Both the position numbers and the translations under genes were made by a program. This document shows, one piece after another, positions 36,000 to 49,401 of a DNA stretch of 64,000 bases. The stretch lies in assembly GCA_963971285.1 (NCBI GenBank), contig OZ020256.1, positions 312,501-376,500 on the forward strand, given 5' to 3'. The stretch comes from Astropecten irregularis. Its lineage: Eukaryota; Echinodermata; Asteroidea; Paxillosida; Astropectinidae. The notes under the pieces were generated by a model. The model made no database searches and was not told where the DNA came from. It was given only the letters and a program-made list of their open reading frames with translations. Position 1 is the first letter of the stretch, and the number at the start of each line of letters is the position of its first letter.

Positions 36000-36080
36000 C
36001 ATTTATTGAAAAAAAATAATTTTGCCTTTGATAAAGATCCTGCTAGGATCGAAATGTCAGACCCTCTTATAACTACAAGC
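36000..36080 (+). repeat. SINE-like element, GATCC-hairpin family (fragment)
   Basis: TTGATAAAGATCCTGCTAGG, then ATCGAAATGTCAGACCCTC. It lies in the probable 3' UTR of the ARHGEF17-like gene. Confidence 0.65.
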
Positions 36081-37634
36081 GAAAAAAGAAATAATAAAAG
36101 TGTATGGTGGAAGTATTCTTTGGACCACAAAGGTTCATAAAACAATTTCTAGGATCAACAGTAATGCACACCAAACAAGAATTACTTGTAAAAAGGAACC
36201 GTAAAACTTGACTTTTGAGAAGTATATTTCCATGGAAACAGTGAAATACTGAAGTTACGTGATTTAGTTAAACACAATGCATATATATAACGGACAAATG
36301 TCAATCTGGAAAATTTATATAAATGCATTGATTGGTACTCAACTGGCATATATTCAAATATCTGTAATTGTTTGTATTTTGATATTATACCCCATCCCAA
36401 CTATGATCATGTGACCTAAATGTCTGTAAATGTAGCCATTTTTTCACGTACAATTTGATGTGTCCATGCTGGTCATGGATGCTTGTTTCAAACTAATAGC
36501 ATGATGTCACTGTGTCAATGTAAAGCATTATGATATTTGTGCTGTGTGATCTTTCAATATAATTTGCGTATGATACATCCTTATAAGGCATGCTGATGAC
36601 GATATCCTGTAGTAATAATGCTTCATGTAGATGGAGCATTTTGGGATTTGAAAACTGATCATATCTGAGGCATCTTAGTGTGGCTACTATGGACCGTTCC
36701 GGCTTTGCTCTTATAAGCCCTGCCTGCATGTGTGTTATACATACCACATGTGACTGAGTTTGATCGAGGCTTTTGTGGTCACCTGATTAAAAGGCGTCCT
36801 CCAATTGGTCAATGCGCACAGTTTGATTGACAGGCTGGTAGGGTCCATATGAAGATTGGTAGCTACTGTGCTGTGTGCTATGTGTTTAACAGGGACCATG
36901 TTTTATATTTAGCTTTGAAGGGCAAACAGCTCATGGATATCAACAGTTTTTCTTTGCAAACTGATTATTGACCAAATGTTCATGTGATGTATTGAAAGCC
37001 CGATTTCATGGCTGAGTATAAGTTAAAAATTAGCTTTTGTACGAGGAGAACAAATCAGTGCTTACAAGCTATTTCGGAGGATTACTAAGGCATCTTCATT
37101 TGTGTGAGTGCATGCTTTGTCTTATCAAGACCAACTTTAACTTTCCTAAAAGCATAGAATACTGTGCAGACGTTTGTAGTACACAGTGCCATAGAATTGG
37201 GTCCTGTTTTCAGCAGGTGCTGAACAATATTTGTCTAGGGAAAAAAAGGTGATCAAAATCACGTGATGTTGTGTTGCTGATAGCGATGGTATGATATGAA
37301 TTATTTGTCTGCTTAACCGAGTCATAAACCTGACTCTTGGTGTGGATTTCATTGCGCCGCTTAGCGGCTGAGATTCTGCTTACTGTATTAGGTTTATGTT
37401 TCATGTCAATGCACACTCTGTAAGCATTAGCAAACTAACATTGTAAGCAAACTACCTTGAAATGCTTAGTACAAATGAAGGAAGGAATGATGCTAATCCA
37501 TAGCAGATGTACAGGTGCAATTAGTTTAAATGTCTTGGTACTTGGTAACAATCCTGTTCTGTGCTGTAATGAGCACAACCATTTGCTTCATGCTATTCTG
37601 CAGCAATACGAAAACAGCATCAGAACTGACCAGT

Positions 37635-37765
37635 GGTCGATTTCACGAACCCTGCGATCGATCGTAACTCGAGTTACAAAGGATAACCCATCGTAGGGGG
37701 CCTATCTCACGTAGGGCTCCAATGCATTGATAGTAAGCTGCGAAGAGTTTGGTGAAATCGAGCCC
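37635..37765. repeat. Foldback MITE, TCGATTTCACC family (inverted)
   Basis: GGTCGATTTCACGAACCCTG at the left and TTTGGTGAAATCGAGCCC at the right. It is in reverse orientation to the other copies. Confidence 0.75.
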
Positions 37766-38204
37766 ACCAACTATAGTTAGATGCAGTCTCATATTACATG
37801 TTGAGCACAAAATAGATCCATGTAACAATTACACAGGCAATAGCTGATATTGGACGTAATGATGCCTGTGTTTACTGGGACTGACTTGAAATTTGCAATG
37901 GAATGCAATGCCTTGCATTTGGATTCTTAAGAGATGTATGTCTGTACGATGTATACACGTAGATGGAGCCTTGGTTTAAGACTACTTACAAGAAGGTGAC
38001 AGAAGTGTTTAGATTCGATTTAGATTTTGTGTTATTCCTTGGACTTTGAAACAATTAGAAGTATTTTATCACATCTTGCTTTTGTACCCAGATGAAAAAG
38101 AATGGTGTTTTAGATTGGTGTCTATTTGAAGTATTTTACAGATGCAAGCTCAGACATTGAGTTTTTTCCCTGTAATGAAATTAGCAATTTTTATTATTTA
38201 AATT

Positions 38205-38335
38205 TTGTTTAGTGTTTGAGAAAGATCCGGCTAGGATCGAAACGCGTCATGCCCTCCTAACTCCACGCATTTTATATAAACAGGTAATTTTTTGGCTGAT
38301 GAGCAGTTTCCAGCATTTTATTACTTGTATTTAAA
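38205..38335 (+). repeat. SINE-like element, GATCC-hairpin family
   Basis: TTTGAGAAAGATCCGGCTAG, CGAAACGCGTCATGCCC, then GGCTGATGAGCAGTTTCC and TATTACTTGT at the 3' end. Confidence 0.72.
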
Positions 38336-40144
38336 TTTGATTTTATCTTGAATGCTAAACTTTTAAATAAAATCCATTTAAGAAAAAGTTTTTAAATACT
38401 AAGATGATATTAAACATTTTTAATGCATAAATTGCGATAAATCTATTTATATTTAGCAGAATGCAAATTGGACATATTAGACAAATCTTTATCAAGATTG
38501 GTCAAGCTAATGACATTGGCCCTGTTTTTGACGATATCAGTGTGAAAATGGACATATATTGATTACAGAGTTTGCCCCAGCATTTTACAAAACATTATTT
38601 GACCACACGATATGAATTAAATTGCAACATTTCATTATGACTGATATTGAACAGAATATATATGATTTTGAACTACTTAACATGAGAGCATCATACCACA
38701 GATTGCCATTGAACTCTGTGAATTGTTTTGCATTTATATTTTACCTGATGCTTTATTGCTTTATACCTTGGCTTTGTGACTTCATTTAGTTTCATAAAAA
38801 AAATTGTTTGGAATTTTGCGAGGCAAAGAAAGATACCTGTGCTTTGTGTTTATACACTAATGTCATTGATCATTGTTTGTGATTTGAATCAGAATAGATC
38901 AACAGCTTATAGGTGATATCATTATGAAAGAAAGGTTACATTTTTGCTCTGATCTGTTTAGTAACACTTGTCTTTTTTTCCTTTCTCAAATAAAATCTAA
39001 TGTGGAGTCTAGCATAGTACAAATAATGAGAAAAAATACACAAAAACAAAAATATAGTTGCTGCAATTAATGTATTTCCACATAGATGCTTTAGTTCAAG
39101 TTAAAGAATATGGTTTGTACAATTGTCCTTGTATTGCTTTCTGTTGGTCTAAATATCAATCTATGTATGTATGTTTAGAAATACTCAAATATATTGACTT
39201 AAAAAGCTGAGATGACAGTATCTTTATTGGAACTAACATCAACGTGTGTATTTATAGACAATGTCCCATTTTATATCAAACATTAATTATGTACCTTTGT
39301 GATGGCAATATAATTTTTAATCTTAAAGAAAATAAATCGGATGTTAAGAATAAGAGTTTTCCTAATTGTATACATGTACACCTAAAGTAAGAAGCACATA
39401 TTTAGAGAATTTTAGAAGTTTTGAAACAAAAAGTTGTTTTAAACCAAATGTTTATCATGCAATTTTAAATCTTTTGCCACGGATCGCTGTTTGTCTAATT
39501 TTTTTTTTTTGTCAAATGACCAGAAACATGATTATCTATCTAATCCACAACATTCTGATTTTTGTTTGAGAATGGGACCATACCGGTGACATATCTTTCC
39601 TCATATCTTGATAAAAACGTTATTTTCTCCTTATTTGTTTGTGTTATAAATGACAGTATGTGTACCATACCTATTTCAAATTACAAATTTAAAGATCTGA
39701 GTTACTATATAGAAGAGATACAAACCATTGTACTGGTATAGAAGCAAGGAAGACGGTTGATGTTATGTGAGGGCTTGGAGTTGATGTGAATTGGAATGGT
39801 TATGGTCAGGCAAAAAGATGGAGGATATTTAATGTACATTAAACTTGTAAAATGTATTCTATGGTTTGTGTTGCACCTGTTTATGTACAGTCATTACACT
39901 TGTTTTATAAGAGGCTTATGTCTATGATCATATCAGACTTATGTACTTTCCTATGTTTATTGGGAGCGGTCAGAAAATTCTTGGCAACATTATTGTTATT
40001 GTCTTATACAGAAGTTTATGCAATCACAGTTTGATATTTATTGCCAGCGAACAACAGCCAAAGAACAATCACAAGTGGTACAGTTAGCAATTTTTTGCGC
40101 TAAACAAGGCCGTGAAATGGACCCTTCCCATGAAATATGCTAAT

Positions 40145-40279
40145 TAGATATGCGCGTGCGCAAATGCACTACTGGTTGGCAAGAAAGTTGCAGCTCCATT
40201 AGGCATGTACGTACCACATACAACGCAGAGGGCATGGAGCTTGTCAACCAGTGATGCATTTGCGCGTGCGCGTATCTAA
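40145..40279. repeat. Inverted-repeat element, TTAGATATGCGCGTGCGC
   Basis: Arms TTAGATATGCGCGTGCGCAA and TTTGCGCGTGCGCGTATCTA extend inward through TGCACTACTGGTTGGCAAG and its inverse CTTGTCAACCAGTGATGCA. The total length is 135 bp. Confidence 0.8.
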
Positions 40280-40434
40280 TAGCTCCGCACTAATGACGTC
40301 ACAAAATCCCCGGCTGTCAGACAAACATTGTCTTACACGCGTAGTGTACATGGACGCGCACACGCACCCACGTGCATGGTTGCAATGTTTGTCTGAGATC
40401 CGGTGCTATTTTTAGCGTAAGTGCGGAGCGCTAT
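40279..40434. repeat. MITE, AATAGC-CCGCACT family (innermost of a nest)
   Basis: ATAGCTCCGCACTAATGACG at the left and AAGTGCGGAGCGCTAT at the right. It is closely similar to 31497-31658 and abuts a second inverted-repeat element on its left. Confidence 0.8.
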
Positions 40435-41305
40435 TAACATATTTCATGGGAAAGGTCCATTTCACGGCCTCGTTTAGCAAAAAAATTTGGCTAGATCTTG
40501 AAATTACACACGAGTATATGTGAAGCCTTAGCCAAATCGTTGGGACACTGAATGACTGTAGCCCTAGCCGCATGTGCACATTGTCCCAATATTTTAAAAT
40601 ATTAATTCCAAACTGCTAGAAATTCGAATTTGTTATTACATTTCAACAATTTGTTTTGTATTCTGCATTTTGTTGACATTTCACCGCATAAAATCCCCGA
40701 CTTATATACGTCATCGCTTTTGTTGTTGCTAACTGGTTCGATGACGTCACTTTTAAAATGGCGATTGGATTGAAGCGGTAAATTTGACGGACTATCTGAA
40801 AAGCATGGCTTTCAAGCACCAGTTGTGAGACATGGTGAAATGTAAGTACACAGAAAGATTTTGCTTTGTCCATGGGTCATTTCTATCATACATGTTCTTG
40901 GTAAAGCTCGAAAATATGAGATTTTTCTGGCATTTTTGTAAGTGAGACATCTGAGACGTTGAGCACGCGGTTTGGCTCGTTCCGTGACATTGCATTCAGA
41001 CCAAAAGTAGGCATGACACCACGTGAATAGGTTCGCGTATTTCGGGCAGTTTGGGTCGATATGCACTTCAATTATGCCATTTATTTATGCTGCAATTTAC
41101 ACTCCCTTAATGTAGGAAGATAATTCTATGCATAGGTGCAAAAATGGGAGGCATTTTGAGCTGCATTCTCAAGCCAATTTGTGCCAATTGTGCAGTGTGA
41201 TATATGACCCTTAATAGCCTGTGCGGCCACATCAGTATTCAAGTGAATCCTTTTGGACAGACTTGTGACGTAACACATGCATACTTATTTCATTCATTCG
41301 GCGCC

Positions 41306-41690
41306 TTAAAGGGATTGCATACGTTTGGTAATTTGAGCCTATTGTTTGTTTCAAACCAATATAATTGTATATATATACCATAAAACTAACCTGTGAAAGT
41401 TTCAATTCAAAAGGTGATAGCGTTTGTGAGATTTTGGCGACAAACTAGAGCGGTTATTTCACGCCAGATAACAGTAAGTCAATAGCTGAGAAGCGTTACG
41501 GCCATAACGCTTCTCAGATTCATAATTTTTGGTGATAAAAAGTGACATATTTTTCCATAACCGCGGTACTTCGAATTGAACGTTACTCAATAATGCATTT
41601 TACTATCCAAAGCAGCTGTACTTCTCACCAAGTAAGTTTTTATTGCCATAAATTTTCAGAGTCATTACCAAACGTATGCAATGCCTTTAA
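41306..41690. mobile_element. MITE with TTAA target duplication and internal hairpin
   Basis: TTAA at both ends. TIRs of about 23 bp begin AGGGATTGCATACGTTTGG, with one mismatch on the right. Inside, a perfect 13-bp stem lies at 41486-41517 (CTGAGAAGCGTTA and its inverse). TTAA duplication is typical of Kolobok or piggyBac-type elements. Confidence 0.78.
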
Positions 41691-42029
41691 GTCAACAGCG
41701 TGTTTACATGGATCTTTTAATTTAGGGCTTACTACTATTTTAAACTCTTTTAGGAGTTTCTTATTTCAATAATCATGCATACTAGATTGTTGTACAAAAG
41801 TGGTATATCTGTAAATTTTCTTTTCATTTCGGTTCGAATTTATGTTGGATGCATGCCTGTGAAATATCAGTATAGGGTTCTTCAACATAAATAAATTAAA
41901 AAGTAGGCCTACGAGGAGGCTACCTGAAAATTTTGAGATGGAATACAAACGTTTTTAATATATGAAATAACTTAGTGGTCACAAATACTATACAGTGTTG
42001 ACACAGGTCCACAAAAGCACCTCTTTCCA

Positions 42030-44792
42030 TAATTAAGGGAGAAGATTTACATAGTTAATACTGTCACCAAACTGAACGTATATTGTTAACGTTCATATCC
42101 GTTTTGTTTCCATCAATCTTTGCAAAGTTGGCGAGGTTTTGACTGAAATTACTGAGTAAAGACCGGCTTATTCGACGGTCTTTCAAAACACATGCAACCA
42201 GTAATTAGTATTAGTATATAGTCCCCACTCGCTGCAAAAAAAACAACAACAGTGAGCTTGTGATTCTTCCAGGGACACTGATTTATCGGAAAAGTGAAAA
42301 CCACTTTAAAAAATAATCCTTCTCGCATTTACAATTGCCGTTTCAAACTGAAGAAGTGTTTCCTATCAAGAAACAAGAAGAAACATTAAAATTTACATTA
42401 TATTTTGAATTGATTTGCAAACGAAGCTGATGTCATTTACCCTTCAATACAATATACACGTTTTTGTTGGAAAATCATTTCCTGTGCTCTTACAACTTTT
42501 CACTGAGAAACGATGAAATTTCGAGAATGATTCAGAGGGAATACCAATTACACAACAGAGTTTCGTCTAAATACATTAAGGGGTGTGAAGATAATCATTC
42601 ACAAATCTAAAATGATTGATTAAATTAATGAATTGAATCAATTAAATATCAATGCTTGGGAAAGGTCAGCATACAGGAATACAAACACAAGATTGAAAAA
42701 AAGTTGAAAAACGGTGCTTGCTTGGACTAAAGTATTTTATTTTCAGAATGTTAAAGCAGCTACAATGTGTGTTATTAGTTATTAAATTCCGATCATTCTG
42801 CTAAAATCATAAACAAATAATATTCATCCAGGGTTGAAATGCTACTCAAGTACTTTTTTCTGAATAATTTGAAATCTATACTTTTTGGGGATAAAGGTCA
42901 ATAGAAGAAAAATCTTCGAGCAAACAATGAAATTAAAAAAACTAAAAAGGAAAATAAAAGTTGTTGCAATTCGTAGTACAAAGGATTGAGAATAGGACGT
43001 GAGACGGATTCCACACGTGAAAAGGAATTATATTTTACTTCAAGACCCCAAAACAAAACTAAACAAACATTGTCTTTTGGTTTTTAAATAATACACAAAA
43101 CCAGCATTTATCCCAGCCATTTTCCACAAAGTAACTCTTATTCACACTCTTTTTGCAGTACTTAGCATCTGAAAGAAACTTTTTATTTTCAGAACAGATG
43201 TTACTTTAAAACAAAAACACAAAATAATATTCTTGTAAAACCATCTACTTACATGAAAAACCTTCCAGCCAATATTCTACAAGTCAATGTGTTGGTGGGA
43301 CCTTAATAATATGCTTTTGTTTTGTGTAGAACCTGCAGTGATTACAAATACTGATCAATAAATAATAATAAACCCAGTCATGTAACTAGATTCACATAAA
43401 TTGGAAATAATGACCATGTAATTCTGAACTGGAACTGGAACATTTTGATTCAAATGTTGAATATCCTGAGAGTGTGGTACTTCTGAAAAAGGAAGATTGT
43501 GCTTACTCATAATGGTTAAAATACAACCAATTTTGAACACTATCGTTACTCGCCCACAAAAAACTACCGAGTACAATGGGTCTCTTGTATTCCACGATAA
43601 GTATTGGCAGTCCAATCATATACAGTATTACTACCTAACTTCATGTAGGTATGTACAATATTTACAAATATATATAAACCTACCACCTATAGGAATGAAA
43701 TATTCAACTGTACTTCTCACTAACAGAATAAACCATTTATACAACTGGTACCCTGACCAGACTTGACTGTCATGAATAAATAATGATACAGTATGCTTTA
43801 TACATGGTTATTAACAGTACGTTTATAATATGATTGATTTAATTTGTTGTACACTCACTGATAATACATGATAGTTTACATCTACCCCAGTGAACAGTAA
43901 GAGGGAAGTTATTCTTTTAGAACATATATGCAACTATTATTCCAAGTGATGTTTCTATGAGGGTTCTAAGATTCAACGTGCAGCAGTTTCATTCAAATTA
44001 CCATATCGACATTCTGACCATAAATATTGTGAGATGTAACAGACACTGTATGTTTGGTTTAGACTGAATTGTCAAAAATCAAACCTGAAATCTTCACCAA
44101 AGTGTAAAATTACAAACTTATGAAACATGGAATTTCATAGTTTTTTTGTCTCAGAATCTGCATCAATTGAGGAAGTTGAAAAATCAAATCAATGACGAAT
44201 AATGAATCTAATCTTATATCCTAAGATTAATTTCCATCCAACGCTTAGAAATTCAATTCCTGAAGAGCAAGTGCAACACCATGATTCTGCTTCAACAGAC
44301 AATGTTATCAATCAATTACATGTGTAACAGGTGTAATGACACCACATAGCAATCACGTGTCAACAGGTGTATCGAGACCACACCAGTATGAACCCATGAA
44401 AGCAAATGGTTCCAGCAATCCTCATACACTTATCTGGGCTGACGCAAACAAGGACTATCTTGACCTTAAGATATATCAAGGATGATGAAAGCATCGTCTA
44501 TATCAGCGTCTATATTTGTTGGTTTAGTATGAGCTACAGATTCAATGAATAATTATATCATTTATCATTTTGAAACATTTTGAAATGTCATCGCATATCC
44601 AACCTTAGACCATTTAGATTTTGTTTGCACCACCCCTCGACATAAAGCTATGTCCACAGATACACTACCCTTGATATAACAGGTATTGCTTAGCCCTAAA
44701 ACACTGTTTAAAAACTAGATAAAAAATGGATCAGTTACGATAGTGTTTGAAGTTTTTGGAGATCAGGAAAACGATGGTCTGTGGTAGAATTG
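42030..44792 (-). other. CHIC-like 3' UTR and intergenic DNA
   Basis: AT-rich and apparently single-copy, with no recognisable exon on either strand. Minus-strand AATAAA-type words occur (for example near 42736-42741), so a long 3' UTR is possible. I see no structured element here. Confidence 0.3.
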
Positions 44793-47359
<2,567 letters not shown>

Positions 47360-48484
47360 GATAATGTTGTTTTTGTTGGGTCGATTGCGCAGCTGAGGAT
47401 GTGTGGCGCCCTCTATGTTAACGTCTACACCCCCCCCCCCCCCGGCCAAAAAATAAATAAAAATCAGCATTATGATAAGAGGTGTAATATACTAAAAACA
47501 AAATTAAATAGATAAGAAATATATTTCTGAATGCCCTTAGTGTATATACGTAAACTGAACTTCAAAGTGAAAACTTTCTTAAAATTCTTATGACAATTTT
47601 ATTTCTATTTATGCCCCCTCAACTTGTCGATTGCTCTTTATGAATGCAATTCTCCAATTGTTGCTCTTTTGTTTGGACACACTTTTTGGCAGCAGCTCCG
47701 ATCCATTAGTTTTGTACAATCATGATTTTCTATCGTGGGACTTTTCCCAGTCATGGACCATTATCCATTTTGTGAATCCACTGTTTGAATGCCACAACAA
47801 ACTCAAACACAAACATTCCTCGATTTCCTCCCGGACCATCCCTGGCCTGTTTTATAGAAATTCGTGATATTTGTAGCAGAGAAAAAAACTATTCATGGCA
47901 TGACTACATGAAAATAAATTATAACAGATTGGCGATGTTTCAGTCAGTCAGTGCTTTATTCAGTGTTGTGTTTTACCCATTACGGTTAATTCACTGTTAA
48001 AGTTAAACTGGGTATCTTTAAAGGTCACAATATTATAGACAAGGTTTGGGCAAGCATGCAGGGCACAATGACGAAATCTAGAGAGTCGAACTCTAACTAG
48101 ATATTATTAGATTATTCCTTAGTCACAAATATAATTATTCTCAGATCACTATGATTCAACAAAATGAATAAAACAGAGCGGTTAACGAAAATAGTTGACA
48201 ACAGGTCCAATATACGACCATGCACGCCACAAGAATACTTATAGCTGAAAAACGCACAGTTAAAGAAAATAAAGTGAAGTTTTATACACAAAATGGCGAC
48301 TATACATCGATGCTAATAAACATTATATTTAAGCGGACACAAGTTTGACACCAGTTTTACAAATGTATATAAATAGGTATTAATTAAATAAAACATGCAA
48401 ATGTTACTATCGCCAGAATGCACCTTAATTTAATAATTATATAAAGATAATTATTTATTAGCAACACCACCAACAGAGATGATA

Positions 48485-48571
48485 TAGGGCTCAATAATTG
48501 GTAGAGCGCCTGTACGGTATTCCAGAGATCGCTGGTTCGAAACCGCTCCAGTCAATGTTTTCTTTGTTCAC
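48485..48571 (+). repeat. tRNA-derived SINE
   Basis: AGGGCTCAATAATTGGTAGA, then CGCTGGTTCGAAACCGCTCC and AGTCAATGTTTTCTTTGTTC. The A-box has decayed. Confidence 0.7.
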
Positions 48572-48798
48572 TATTCAACAAATTTTTTGTTCGGAATAAG
48601 CAGAAGTCAGGGATAAATAATGACACATTTTCCAATAAACTCATCAGTTTTATTGCTTCAGCTTCCATATCATCACATTATGTTGACCAGTGGAATAAGT
48701 TAACGAGAACAGAAATACTTTAACCATAATCTCATAACTGTCTTCAGTAAAGTTTATAGCCCATTTAGACTATAAGTTCATTCGGCTTAAAATGCACT

Positions 48799-49145
48799 AG
48801 ATCATACTTTGGTAGAAAACCAAAACAGATTATGTTTACTTACAGGGTATATTAAAGATATACCAGGTACAAGCATACCGTCAAAGGTTTTCTGCAATTT
48901 TATTCAGAAATGAGTAAAACAATAGACCGAAACAGTTTTGATCTCCGAGATCAAAACCTCACAATTACAACTTACCCCACGATTTCGCGTAACAATTGCA
49001 ACGGTTTTTGTGTGTGCTGTTTTGTACTATTTCCAATTATATGAGCTAAACATTTCACAGGTTTGTGTTTTTTCCATGACAAATCAAATTACGAACAGAC
49101 CGCACCTGTTCTATAAATAGTATAAACTTTACCAAAGTATGATTG
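48799..49145. repeat. TIR element, ATCATACTTTGG family (both ends)
   Basis: Left GATCATACTTTGGTAGAAAA and right TACCAAAGTATGATT are inverted copies. The interior retains ACAGGGTATATTAAAGA, AGCATACCGTCAAAGG and a GATCTCCGAGATC hairpin. Confidence 0.72.
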
Positions 49146-49219
49146 TATACTATATATAATGACTTGATCTTATCAAGAATTTTTATCATGCATGTTCGTG
49201 TGTTAAGATGACTGACTTT

Positions 49220-49401
49220 CTAAGTGGCCAATCTTATTCCAAGTGTAGTAATGATGCAACATCCACAGCAACAGGTCAAGACGAAGAAGATGTAGGTTAG
49301 TGTGATGAGCCAGAAAGCAAAGTAGTAAAGAGGAGGATAGCAGTACCGAAGACTGGCAGGGTCGATATCCGGCTTGTAGTTGGCGTAAACCCACACATTC
49401 C
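49220..49401 (-). CDS. TMEM272-like exon 6 (C-terminus)
   Basis: 182 nt ending in TAG. Acceptor GTGTGTCTACAG. It encodes GNVWVYANYKPDIDPASLRY, TM4 (FAFWLITLTYIFFVL) and the cysteine cluster TCCCGCC before LGIRLAT. Confidence 0.9.

Larger units (their letters stand above)
35426..39340 (+). other. Probable long 3' UTR of the ARHGEF17-like gene
   Basis: No coding exon is seen on either strand. The DNA is AT/T-rich. Possible poly(A) hexamers AATAAA occur at 38989-38994 and 39331-39336. Embedded repeats are a SINE-like fragment near 36,000-36,080, a foldback MITE at 37635-37765 and a SINE-like copy at 38,205-38,335. Where the transcript ends is inferred, not shown. Confidence 0.35.
40099..40478. 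repeat. Outer 41-bp inverted repeat enclosing two elements
   Basis: Left arm 40099-40139 (GCTAAACAAGGCCGTGAAAT onward) and right arm 40438-40478 (ending ATTTCACGGCCTCGTTTAGC) are inverted with few mismatches. The outer half of each arm belongs to the CCAATTTCA MITE family. Confidence 0.8.
47360..49219. other. Interval between the CHIC-like start and the TMEM272-like stop
   Basis: Contains the presumed CHIC-like promoter and 5' UTR, with a run of about 15 C on the plus strand near 47431-47445. It also holds a tRNA-derived SINE (48485-48571), a TIR element (48799-49145) and the 3' UTR of the TMEM272-like gene. No other exon was recognised. Confidence 0.4.

Noticed and set aside
40700..41080. 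Possible promoter or THAP-type gene start (TGACGTCAC, AAAATGGCGAT, then ATGGTGAAATG)
   Set aside because: CRE- and YY1-like words are present, but the following frames break quickly and no zinc-binding pattern was found on either strand. Left as unexplained intergenic DNA.
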